The notes: generated by a model from the sequence alone, not told the origin. A DNA stretch of 22,008 bases from an uncultured Angelakisella sp. (GCA_910585535.1 CAJUFK010000049.1:1-22008), one strand, 5' to 3'; positions 6,335 through 13,074 are shown, numbered from the stretch's first letter. Program-made: numbers and translations.

Positions 6335-8449
6335 TTACGCGGGGAGCAGGCCCTTGGCATCCAGGGCGTCGGCGACGTCCTTCAGGCCGAACTTTTCCAG
6401 GGTGGCCCGGGTGGGGGCGCCGGTGGTCTCGTCCCAGCCAAACTCCTTGTAGAACATGGTGAGGGCGGTCTGCCAGTCGTCACGATCCAGCTTTACGGTG
6501 CCCTCCTCGAAGGCCTTCTTATCGGGATCGATGTCGAAGATGAAGTTGGACACGACGTCGTGGAGGTTACGCATATCGGTGGAACCCACTGCTTCCACGG
6601 TCATAGCCCGCTGGAGCTGGATGACCCGCTCGGCGGCCTCGTTCAGGGACTCCTCGGTCCAGGCCTGACCGGTGATGGCAGCCATGTACTGAGCCTCAAC
6701 GGAAAGGTCGCCCTTGTAGCCCCGGTCCTTCCGGGGGCTGAAGGTCATGGGCCAAACCCAGTTGCAGAGGGTCATGGAATCGTGGATGACCTGGCGGATG
6801 ACGCCGAACTTGGCGAACTTCGCCTTGCTCTCGTTCATGGGGGTGTAGGCCTTGGGCTTATCCAGGGCGCCTGCGCCAAAGATCTCCTCGATGATGGACT
6901 TCTGGAGGTCATAGGGCAGGCCGGAGCCGGTGATGTTTACGATGGTGTGGCACATGCCGTCCCGGTTGTAGATGATGTTGGTCAGGAGGCCCACCTGGGC
7001 GGCGCACTCGTTGCCGTGGTGGCGCTTGCCGCCGAGAGGTCCCCACAGGGTGAGGGCGGAGCTGTGGAGGAATTCGTCCCCCAGGAGGTTCTTGTACCGC
7101 TCGCTGACAAAGTAAGCGCCGTCGGCCAGGTGAGAAAGCTCGCCCTTGCCGCTGGCCACTGCCTCCAGCAGGTCCTTGAGGAAGGTGATGTCCCCGGCTT
7201 CCCGCTTATCCCAGGGGATGGAGTCAAATTCGGCAGGGGGGAGGATCTGCTTCAGAAGGGCGCAGTCGTCCTTGACAAAGTAGTTAAGGGTGGCGTTGAG
7301 TTCGCCGTAGTTGTCCCACAGGCCCAGGTCGTCGGCCACGGTGGTGGCCAGGTAGCCGGCCATGAACTTGCCGTCCCCGGGCTCCGCCACATCCTGGAAG
7401 GTGGGCAGGAGGTTGTTCCGGGCGTAGACGCCGTTGGCCAGGCAGGTGTTGGCGTGGGCCGCCTTGACGCCGGTCTTGGCCTCCAGCTCGGGCACACGGA
7501 GGGAGGCGTAGCAGCGCACCGGGCAGGTGGCGCAGCCGGTCATCTTGACGGTGTACTTCTCGGCCAGCTCGCCCCAGTCAAAGACAGCCTTCTGGCAGCG
7601 GTAGCCGAACTTGGGAATGTCCCCCGGAGGCGATTCGCCGGTGTCGATGGGGCCGCCCTCGGCAGCGCCCCAGGTAAGGCCGGGATGGCCGGTCCAGCGG
7701 GTGCTGGCGTTTTCGTATTCGCTCCAGGACTGGGCCACGGTGGGGACCACATGGTTGTTGTTGGAACCCATCAGGTCCTCCAGGACGTACTTGTTCAGCT
7801 CCAGGACCTTGGCGGAATCCGCAACGTAGACGGCCTTGGTGCCGTAGATGGCCAGAGCCTTCAGGTTCTTGGAGCCAAAGATGGCGCCGATGCCGCCGCC
7901 GCCGCTATGGCCGCCGTTGTTGAGGACGTTGGCCAGGGGGATGAGATTTTCACCGGCGGGGCCGATGGTGACCACGTTGGTGCCTGCGCCTTCCGCTTTG
8001 CAGATCTCGGCCACGGTGTCCATGGTCATCTTGCCCCACAGGGAGGCGGCGTCCTTGATCTGCACATCGTCATCCTTGATGGCGATGTAGACAGGCTTTG
8101 CGGACTTGCCCTCAATGATGATGGCGTCGTATCCGGCGTACTTCATCATGATGGCGGTGTCGCCGCCCATATGGGCGTCGCAGATGGCATTGTACTTGGT
8201 AAAGGTGGAAAGGAACGACATGGTGGTACGGCTGGAGCAGGGGGCGCTGCCGCCGCAGTTGGGGCCTGCGGCGAAGATCACCTTGCTGGCCTCGTCCAGG
8301 GGCTTGGTCCCGGCGGGCACCTCATCATAGAGGATGCGGTTGGCCATGCCCTTGCCGCCTATGTATTCAAAATATTTCTCGCTGCTCTCAACAGAACTGG
8401 CCCCAGTGGTCAGATTCACGCGGAGCATTTTTCCGGTCCATCCATTCAT
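6335..8449 (-). CDS. Aldehyde:ferredoxin-oxidoreductase family enzyme (pterin, W/Mo)
   Basis: A 704-residue catalytic subunit of the AOR family, which binds a tungsten or molybdenum bis-pterin and one 4Fe-4S cluster. It begins MNGWTGKMLRVNLTTG, the usual AOR N-terminal signature. The cluster ligands are visible: C306, C309 and C313 (GCATCPVRC) and a distal C562 (SMTLCNW). The Gly-rich pterin-binding segments NVLNNGGHSGGGGIGAIFGSKNLKAL (about 175-199) and HHGNECAAQVG (477-487) are intact. Length and motif order suggest the YdhV-like branch rather than archaeal AOR (about 600 residues). The enzyme has no export signal of its own but is preceded, 20 bases away, by a twin-arginine ferredoxin, so hitch-hiker export is likely. 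The substrate cannot be assigned. GGAGG lies about 11 bases before the ATG. Confidence 0.93.
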   Translation of the reverse strand: MNGWTGKMLRVNLTTGASSVESSEKYFEYIGGKGMANRILYDEVPAGTKPLDEASKVIFAAGPNCGGSAPCSSRTTMSFLSTFTKYNAICDAHMGGDTAIMMKYAGYDAIIIEGKSAKPVYIAIKDDDVQIKDAASLWGKMTMDTVAEICKAEGAGTNVVTIGPAGENLIPLANVLNNGGHSGGGGIGAIFGSKNLKALAIYGTKAVYVADSAKVLELNKYVLEDLMGSNNNHVVPTVAQSWSEYENASTRWTGHPGLTWGAAEGGPIDTGESPPGDIPKFGYRCQKAVFDWGELAEKYTVKMTGCATCPVRCYASLRVPELEAKTGVKAAHANTCLANGVYARNNLLPTFQDVAEPGDGKFMAGYLATTVADDLGLWDNYGELNATLNYFVKDDCALLKQILPPAEFDSIPWDKREAGDITFLKDLLEAVASGKGELSHLADGAYFVSERYKNLLGDEFLHSSALTLWGPLGGKRHHGNECAAQVGLLTNIIYNRDGMCHTIVNITGSGLPYDLQKSIIEEIFGAGALDKPKAYTPMNESKAKFAKFGVIRQVIHDSMTLCNWVWPMTFSPRKDRGYKGDLSVEAQYMAAITGQAWTEESLNEAAERVIQLQRAMTVEAVGSTDMRNLHDVVSNFIFDIDPDKKAFEEGTVKLDRDDWQTALTMFYKEFGWDETTGAPTRATLEKFGLKDVADALDAKGLLPA

Positions 8450-8469
8450 GGATCACAGTACCTCCTTCG

Positions 8470-9123
8470 TTAAGCGTTGGCCGCGGCCACAACATCCTCC
8501 CAGGGGATGACGGAGAGGGCCCCGGTGGGGCAGCCGGCCGCGCAGGCGCCGCAGGTGATGCACTTGGTAGACTTCTGGGTCTCGGGGTCCACCTTGGGCA
8601 TATGCCAGGGGCAGGCCCCGGCGCAGGCGCCGCAGCCGACGCACTTTTCGGTATCCACCACACGGGCTCCAGTGTTGGGATCGGGGGCGATGGCGCCGAC
8701 AGGGCAGGCGGTCATGCACTTGGGGTCGGCACACTGCTTGCAGGTTTCAGGGCCCATGTCCCACTCGCCCAAAAAGCCGCCGCCGTGCTTGTAGTCGGCA
8801 GGGACCTCGGCGGCGCCAAAGACCACCGAATCCCGGACGTGGAGGCGGGCAAGCCAGGGCTGGGCCTTGCCGTCGTTGGTCAGGGTGCAGTTGGTCTCGC
8901 ACCGCTGGCAGCCGGTGCATTTGGCCCGGTTGACCACCAGCAGGGAGGTGGGAGTGGCGATGCCCTCCACCAGGTCCTCCTCCACCTGCTTTTCGGTACA
9001 GCCGATCAGCGAAAGCAGCGCCGCTGTAACGGGGATACCGGCCAGTCCTTTGCCCGACAGCTTCAGGAACTGGCGGCGGGAATATTCTTTTTCAAATACT
9101 CCCAGCTTCTTCTCTTCAGACAT
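8470..9123 (-). CDS. Tat-exported 4x[4Fe-4S] ferredoxin subunit, probable lipoprotein
   Basis: A 217-residue electron-transfer subunit of the DmsB/HycB/YdhX type. The N-terminus has a twin-arginine motif SRRQFLK (R16, R17), a weakly hydrophobic segment, and then SLIGC, which fits a lipobox with C42. Four cluster-binding cysteine groups follow: C69/72/75/79, C128/131/136/140, C161/164/167/171 and C188/191/194/198, enough for four 4Fe-4S clusters. The start at 9123 is set by AAGGAGGAGAACAA; the frame reaches upstream to 9168 without a ribosome site. It is the first gene of the operon, behind a strong promoter. It probably carries the AOR enzyme through the Tat pore and holds it at the outer face. 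No membrane anchor or cytochrome subunit is encoded in the operon, so the electron partner is unknown. Confidence 0.93.
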   Translation of the reverse strand: MSEEKKLGVFEKEYSRRQFLKLSGKGLAGIPVTAALLSLIGCTEKQVEEDLVEGIATPTSLLVVNRAKCTGCQRCETNCTLTNDGKAQPWLARLHVRDSVVFGAAEVPADYKHGGGFLGEWDMGPETCKQCADPKCMTACPVGAIAPDPNTGARVVDTEKCVGCGACAGACPWHMPKVDPETQKSTKCITCGACAAGCPTGALSVIPWEDVVAAANA

Positions 9124-9183
9124 TTGTTCTCCTCCTTTGAAAACATTGGTCAGGGCGGATCCGGGCAAGATCCGCGTGCCTTT

Positions 9184-9212
9184 ATTTTACCCTCCTTTCC
9201 CCATCGTGTCAA
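9184..9212 (-). promoter_or_regulatory. Promoter of the ferredoxin-AOR-tat operon
   Basis: Minus-strand TTGACA (9207-9212), 17-base spacer, TAAAAT (9184-9189), about 60 bases before the ferredoxin start. The short leader contains a 7-bp GCGGATC/GATCCGC hairpin (about 9156-9176). The leader is too short for a molybdenum-cofactor riboswitch. Confidence 0.82.
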
Positions 9213-9256
9213 GATTTTAACAGTAGAAAAATCCAGAAATTTGCCAAGGTCCGGTC

Positions 9257-9286
9257 TTGACAAACACCCCTTCCCCTAGGTAAGAT
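9257..9286 (+). promoter_or_regulatory. Promoter of the mobB-kinase unit
   Basis: TTGACA (9257-9262), 18-base spacer, TAAGAT (9281-9286), 40 bases before the mobB start. Its -35 box is 44 bases from the -35 of the divergent AOR operon promoter, close enough for one regulator to act on both. Confidence 0.7.
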
Positions 9287-9326
9287 AACCCTGTTGAAGG
9301 ATCCCAAAAGACAGGGGGGCTGTTTG

Positions 9327-9881
9327 GTGAAGATTTTGTCCATTGTGGGGATCAGCGGGTCGGGAAAGACCACGGCGGCGGAGGCGGTTATCCGGGGGCT
9401 GAGGGGGCGGGGCTGCACGGTAGCTTCGGCCAAAAGCATTGCCTGCGGAAGGCCGGGCGTTACCCGCAGGGAGGGACTTTCTCCCCACCGGGAGGAATCC
9501 TTTTCCATCGACACCCCGGGGAGCAATTCAGACCGCCACCGCCAGGCGGGGAGCCAGCTGGTCATTACCCGGGCGGCCAAGGAGACCGCCGTCCTCTTCC
9601 AGGAGGAGCTGCCGCTGGAACGGGTGCTGGCCTTCTTCCGGGACTTTGATTACGTGGTGCTGGAAGGGGACTACGACGCCCCGGTCCCCCGGATCGTCAC
9701 CGGCTGGGAGGAAGCCGATACAGCGGAACGGATGGACAGGCGGACCTTTGCGGTCTCCGGGCGGGTGGCCGCCGGGCGGGAGTCCTTTCGGGACATCCCC
9801 GCCTTTGACGTGACCACCCCGGAGGGGGCCGCTGCCCTGGCCGCCCTGGCGGAGGAAAAGGCCGGGGAGGTATCCCTGTGA
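9327..9881 (+). CDS. mobB: MobB-type molybdopterin-guanine dinucleotide adaptor GTPase
   Basis: A 184-residue P-loop protein. The Walker A motif GISGSGKT is at residues 8-15 and the typical MobB block SIDTPGSNSDRHRQAGSQLVI follows, with YVVLEGDYDAPVPRIV as the Walker B-like strand. MobB supports MobA in attaching GMP to molybdopterin. A GTG start at 9327 with GGGGGG about 8 bases upstream is chosen over a TTG at 9294, because it gives the standard MobB N-terminus MKILSIVG. Divergent transcription from the AOR operon points to a cofactor-supply role for that enzyme. Some AOR enzymes use non-nucleotide bis-pterin, so the need for MobB here is interesting. It overlaps the next gene by four bases (GTGA). 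Confidence 0.82.
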   Translation: MKILSIVGISGSGKTTAAEAVIRGLRGRGCTVASAKSIACGRPGVTRREGLSPHREESFSIDTPGSNSDRHRQAGSQLVITRAAKETAVLFQEELPLERVLAFFRDFDYVVLEGDYDAPVPRIVTGWEEADTAERMDRRTFAVSGRVAAGRESFRDIPAFDVTTPEGAAALAALAEEKAGEVSL

Positions 9882-10546
9882 AGGAGACCCTTCGCCTGCG
9901 TTCCAAGCGAAACCTGGTGGAAAAGATCCCCCTTCCCGGGGAGGGCTGGGGGGTGCGAAAGGACTTTGGAGAGAACCGGGAAGGCTTTGCCGCCGAGCTG
10001 TCCATGGTCCGCCGCCTGGACCAGGCCGGGGTCCGGGTGGCCCCGGTGATCCGGGCGGAAGAGCCGGTGATCCTCTACCGGTGGCTTCCGGGGAAGTCCC
10101 TTTGTGAGCTGCTGGAGGCAGCGGAGACCGACCCCAAGGAGGAGGAGCGGCTGGAGGGGGCCCTCCCGGCCCTTTGCCGATGGCTGGGGGGGTACTACAC
10201 CGCCAGCGGCGGACTGGCTTTGGGGGACGCCCATCTGCGAAACTTTCTGCTTCTCCCCGGAGGGGAAATCGCCGGGGTGGATTTCGAGGCCTGCCGCCCC
10301 GGCCCCCGGGAGGAGGACGCAGCGGCCCTGGCAGTGTTTACCCTGACCTACGATCCGGCCCTTACCCCCATGAAACGCCGGCTGGCTTTTGCTTTTCTCC
10401 AGGCCTGCCGCCGGGAACTGAAGCTTTCCCTGCCAACCCTGGAAAGGGCCCTTTTTTCCCAGCTGGAAACCCTCTGCACCCGGCGCCGCCTCCCCCCGGA
10501 GACCCGGCAGAAGTATGAAAGGGCGGTCCGCCAGCTGCTGGTCTGA
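9878..10546 (+). CDS. APH/lipopolysaccharide-kinase-fold small phosphotransferase
   Basis: A 222-residue protein with the protein-kinase-like fold of aminoglycoside phosphotransferases and Kdo/WaaP kinases. Catalytic elements are visible: an N-lobe lysine candidate K28 (VRKDF) with E40, the catalytic loop GDAHLRN with D117 and N122, and the metal-binding D135 in GVDFE. It is shorter than true aminoglycoside kinases (about 260-300 residues) and lacks their C-terminal substrate lid, so antibiotic resistance is unlikely. The GTG start overlaps the mobB stop, with GGGGAGG at good spacing, so translational coupling to a cofactor gene is strong. A role in cofactor metabolism or in modifying a surface component is possible; I cannot say which. 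Confidence 0.72.
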   Translation: MKETLRLRSKRNLVEKIPLPGEGWGVRKDFGENREGFAAELSMVRRLDQAGVRVAPVIRAEEPVILYRWLPGKSLCELLEAAETDPKEEERLEGALPALCRWLGGYYTASGGLALGDAHLRNFLLLPGGEIAGVDFEACRPGPREEDAAALAVFTLTYDPALTPMKRRLAFAFLQACRRELKLSLPTLERALFSQLETLCTRRRLPPETRQKYERAVRQLLV

Positions 10547-10618
10547 TCCAAAAGGCTCCCTAAAATGAGAGAGAAGGCTGGCCAAAGCGCGCCCTGGCAG
10601 CCACCCTGCCGCAGCAGG

Positions 10619-10664
10619 CACCAAACAGAAGAACCAGTCCGCGGACTGGTCCTTCTGTTTGGTG
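10619..10664. repeat. 22-bp near-perfect palindrome
   Basis: The arms 10619-10640 and 10643-10664 pair with one mismatch around a two-base loop (GC). There is no T tract on either side, so a simple intrinsic terminator is doubtful. It lies just before the first 117-bp repeat unit, about 75 bases after the phosphotransferase stop. It may serve as the end of that mRNA. Confidence 0.7.
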
Positions 10665-10668
10665 GTGC

Positions 10669-11014
10669 GAAACACTTTCGCTGCCTAAGACTCCAGGCAG
10701 TAACCAGGATTCTATACAAAGGGAAAGCCCCCCTCTTTCGAGGGGGGCGGGTAGGGTGTGCCTTGGCGGCAACGCCATGCCAGGGTAAAACACTTTGGAT
10801 GCTTAAGACTCCAGGCAGTCACTGGGATTCTACACAAAGGTAAGCCCCCCTCTTTTGAGGGGGGCGGGTAGGGTGTGCCTTGGCGGCAACGCCATGCCAG
10901 GGTAAAACACTTTGGATGCTTAAGACTCCAGGCAGTCACTGGGATTCTACACAAAGGTAAGCCCCCCTCTTTTGAGGGGGGCGGGTAGGGTGTGCCTTGG
11001 CGGCAACGCCATGG
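10669..11014. repeat. Three ~117-bp tandem repeat units ending at tRNA-Ala
   Basis: Units run 10669-10786, 10787-10903 and 10904-11013. Units 2 and 3 are almost identical; unit 1 has diverged. Each holds the motif GACTCCAGGCA (10689, 10807, 10924), a 9-bp stem GCCCCCCTC/GAGGGGGGC with a TTTT or TTTC loop, and a small TGGCG/CGCCA stem with a GCAA tetraloop. Unit 3 loses identity exactly at the CCA end of tRNA-Ala. A long frame on the minus strand shows a 39-residue repeat, but that is only a by-product of a 117-base period being divisible by three. No gene is visible in 10547-11011. Confidence 0.9.
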
Positions 11015-11087
11015 TGGACTCGAAGGGGATCGAACCCTCGACCTCCGCGATGCGAACGCGGCGCTCTCCCAGCTGAGCCACGAGCCC
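11012..11087 (-). tRNA. tRNA-Ala (anticodon CGC)
   Basis: 76 nt with encoded CCA. Acceptor GGGCTCG pairs with CGAGTCC and includes the G3-U70 wobble that identifies alanine tRNAs. The D arm has GCTCAGCTGGGAGAGC, the anticodon loop TTCGCAT gives CGC, and the T loop reads GGTTCGATCC. It is the second gene of a two-tRNA unit. Confidence 0.97.
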
Positions 11088-11103
11088 ATATCTTTCCTTT
11101 TAT

Positions 11104-11134
11104 GGAAAGGGACACGCCCCGCGTGTCCCTTTCC
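11104..11134 (-). other. 14-bp perfect hairpin between the two tRNAs
   Basis: The arms 11104-11117 and 11121-11134 pair perfectly around a three-base loop. The stem begins right after the CCA of tRNA-Arg on the transcribed strand and has no T tract, so it is more likely a processing spacer than a terminator. A competing stem, CTTTCC/GGAAAG (11092-11109), overlaps one arm. Confidence 0.7.
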
Positions 11135-11211
11135 TGGTGCGCCCGGAGGGACTCGAACCCCCGACCTACTGGTTCGTAGCCAGTCACTCTATCCAGCTGA
11201 GCTACGAGCGC
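11135..11211 (-). tRNA. tRNA-Arg (anticodon ACG)
   Basis: 77 nt with encoded CCA. Acceptor GCGCTCG pairs with CGGGCGC (one T-G). The anticodon stem ACTGG/CCAGT closes the loop CTACGAA, giving ACG, which is read as ICG for CGU/CGC/CGA codons. The T loop is GGTTCGAGTCC. It is the first gene of the tRNA pair. Confidence 0.97.
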
Positions 11212-11238
11212 ATACCCACTGCCTAAAACAGCTTTATT

Positions 11239-11267
11239 ATTTTAGCACGGGTTGAAGGGGAAGTCAA
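11239..11267 (-). promoter_or_regulatory. Promoter of the tRNA-Arg/tRNA-Ala unit
   Basis: Minus-strand TTGACT (11262-11267), exactly 17 bases, TAAAAT (11239-11244), 28 bases before the mature tRNA-Arg 5' end. Confidence 0.85.
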
Positions 11268-11309
11268 GGGCTTTCCCAAGAAAAAGCCGAAAAAAATCCC
11301 TCCTTTGGC

Positions 11310-11469
11310 AAAAAACGCAGACGCCCCGCCCTTTGCCCCTGGAACCAAGAAGCTGTACCAATAGCCGCCGCAGGCGTCCTGCCGGAAAACAATTCGCCTG
11401 TCTGCGTGCTTTGGCCAATGGTACAACTTCTTAGAACCTATTTTGGATCTCCAAGGGCGGCACGCAGAC
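11310..11469 (-). other. Large imperfect palindrome downstream of sdaAA, terminator-like
   Basis: The 272 bases between the tRNA-Arg gene and sdaAA hold no gene. Nested arms pair: 11326-11335 with 11451-11460, and 11341-11366 with 11413-11438 (20 of 26 positions). In minus-strand RNA three of the six mismatches become G-U wobbles, while on the plus strand they are A-C. That favours an RNA transcribed in the sdaAA direction. Six T follow the structure in that direction (AAAAAA 11310-11315), and a further run lies at 11290-11296. Candidates are an elaborate sdaAA terminator, a structured small RNA, or a MITE-like insertion used as a terminator. Confidence 0.6.
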
Positions 11470-11484
11470 CGCTTTGGGAAGATC

Positions 11485-12360
11485 TCAGCCGCAGCCGCCG
11501 CATCTGGCGCAGGCCGATGGAGCCACGGCGATGCCGCCCAGGGACGTCTCCCGCAGTTCGCTGGGCAGGGAACGGCCAACGGCGTACATAGCGGCGATCA
11601 CTTCGTCCAGGGAGGCCGGAGCCGGGATCCCCGCCAGGGCGGTTTCCGCGGCGACCAAAGCCCCCGCCACGCCGATGCCGTTGCGCCCCTGACAGGGGGA
11701 TTCCACCAGCCCGCCGATGGGGTCGCAGACCAGGCCCATAAGGTTCACCAGGGCGGTCCCCGCCGCCCACAGGCACTGCACCGGACTGCCCCCATGCAGC
11801 CCGGTCACGGCGGCGGCGGCCATGGCGCTGGCAGCCCCCACCTCGGCCTGACAGCCGCCCTCCGCCCCGGCCACGGTGGCGTTCCGGGCGATGAGATACC
11901 CCACCGCCGAAGCGGTGAGAAGCCCGTTGATGAGTTCCTCGTCGGAGAAGCCGAAGGTCTCCGCCTGGGCCAGCAGCGCCCCGGGAAGGACCCCGCAGGA
12001 CCCCGCCGTGGGGGCGGCGACGATGAGCCCCATGGAGGCGTTGACCTCCAGGGTGCCCATGGCGATGGCCACAGACCGGGCCATAACGGCGCCGTAAACC
12101 GACTGGCTTGTTCTCCGGCGCTGGTCCAGGGCGATGGCCTCCCCGCCGATGAGGCCGCCCATGGTCTTTTGGGGAGCGGAGAGGGCGGTTTGGGCCGCCG
12201 CCTTCATGATCTCCAGGGAGCGGCTCAGGCGGCCCCGGATCTCGTCACGGCTGGCCCCGGTAAGCCTTTCCTCCCGGCGGAGCATGGCCTCCCCGGGGGA
12301 GATGACCTCCTTTTTGCAGATGGCAAGCAGTTCTGCGGCGGTAGTAAAATCAACATTCAT
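11485..12360 (-). CDS. sdaAA: L-serine dehydratase, alpha (iron-sulfur) subunit
   Basis: A 291-residue subunit of the oxygen-labile 4Fe-4S enzyme that converts L-serine to pyruvate and ammonia. Signature blocks include TAGSCGVLPGALL (118-130), GGCQAEVGAASAMAAAA (168-184) and GLVCDPIGGLVESPCQGRN (209-227). C170, C212 and C223 have the same spacing (42 and 11) as the cluster ligands C343, C385 and C396 of the Legionella enzyme. The C-terminus ends PSACARCGGCG, adding C284, C287 and C290. The start at 12360 has AGGAGGG eight bases upstream; an open extension to 12486 runs through sdaAB and is ignored. The beta subunit precedes it by 13 bases. Confidence 0.95.
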   Translation of the reverse strand: MNVDFTTAAELLAICKKEVISPGEAMLRREERLTGASRDEIRGRLSRSLEIMKAAAQTALSAPQKTMGGLIGGEAIALDQRRRTSQSVYGAVMARSVAIAMGTLEVNASMGLIVAAPTAGSCGVLPGALLAQAETFGFSDEELINGLLTASAVGYLIARNATVAGAEGGCQAEVGAASAMAAAAVTGLHGGSPVQCLWAAGTALVNLMGLVCDPIGGLVESPCQGRNGIGVAGALVAAETALAGIPAPASLDEVIAAMYAVGRSLPSELRETSLGGIAVAPSACARCGGCG

Positions 12361-12373
12361 TTCCGATTCCCTC

Positions 12374-13051
12374 CTATGCACCGATCTTTGGGATGAGAAG
12401 TGCGCTTTGGATGGAGGGATGGCTCTGGATCTGGGCCACCGCTCCGGCGGGGATGGCCTCGTCGGCCTCGATGATAGTATAGGCAAGGCTCCCCCGGCTC
12501 TCCCGGTAGAGGCGCATAAAGGCGATGTTGATGTGGTGGTCCGACAAAGCGCTGGTGATGGCCGCTACCACCCCGGGGGTGTCCTGCTGGCGCACCAGGA
12601 TGGTGTGATACTCCCCGGTGAGGTCGATGTCCACCCCGTTGATCCGCTTGATGACAGCGGCGCCGCCCCCGATGCTTACCCCGGTAACCAGGGTCCGCTC
12701 CCCCTCCCGGTTCTGGAGGAGAATGTCCACCGTGTTGGGGTGGCAGTCCTTATTTTGGGTGTCAACGATAAAGTTCCAGGCCAGGCCCATCTCCTCCGCC
12801 CAGTGGAAGGAATCCCGGATCCGGCTGTCCTCGGTGCCGAAGCCCAGTACCCCGGCGATAAGGGCCCGGTCGGTGCCATGGCCCCGGTAGGTCCGTGCAA
12901 AGGAGCCGTAGAGGGTGAAATCTGCCCGAACGATCTCCCCGGAGATCATCCCCCGGGCCAGCTGGGCGATTCGCAGCGCCCCCGCCGTATGGGAACTGGA
13001 GGGCCCGATCATATTGGGCCCAATGATGTCAAAGATGGAAAAGTCCTTCAT
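12374..13051 (-). CDS. sdaAB: L-serine dehydratase, beta subunit
   Basis: A 225-residue partner of the alpha subunit. The N-terminal domain begins FDIIGPNMIGPSSSHTAGALRIAQLAR, the serine dehydratase beta signature. The C-terminal ACT domain (about residues 148-222) begins YHTILVRQQDTPGVVAAITSALSDHHINIAFM and is expected to sense an amino acid. This is the two-subunit arrangement known from Bacillus. The ATG at 13051 is preferred; an in-frame GTG at 13060 is close to the AAGGAAAGGG ribosome site and cannot be ruled out. Transcription starts from the strong promoter just upstream, and sdaAA follows. Confidence 0.95.
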   Translation of the reverse strand: MKDFSIFDIIGPNMIGPSSSHTAGALRIAQLARGMISGEIVRADFTLYGSFARTYRGHGTDRALIAGVLGFGTEDSRIRDSFHWAEEMGLAWNFIVDTQNKDCHPNTVDILLQNREGERTLVTGVSIGGGAAVIKRINGVDIDLTGEYHTILVRQQDTPGVVAAITSALSDHHINIAFMRLYRESRGSLAYTIIEADEAIPAGAVAQIQSHPSIQSALLIPKIGA

Positions 13052-13074
13052 GGTCCTCACACCCTTTCCTTTCT

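Noticed and set aside
5921..8473. 850-codon plus-strand frame opposite the AOR gene
   Set aside because: Antisense shadow of a GC-rich gene: Gly/Val/His-rich translation, no domain, no ribosome site. The minus frame has intact AOR motifs.
9124..9183. Molybdenum-cofactor riboswitch before the ferredoxin gene
   Set aside because: The leader is about 55 bases with a single 7-bp stem, much too short for that riboswitch.
9878..10546. Aminoglycoside resistance gene
   Set aside because: Only the catalytic loop is shared. The protein is too short, lacks the substrate lid, and is coupled to mobB.
10669..11013. CRISPR array beside the tRNAs
   Set aside because: The whole 117-bp unit repeats, including what would be spacers.
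10712..11089. 125-codon minus-strand frame with a 39-residue repeat
   Set aside because: It starts inside tRNA-Ala and merely translates the 117-bp repeat, whose length is a multiple of three. No ribosome site is present.
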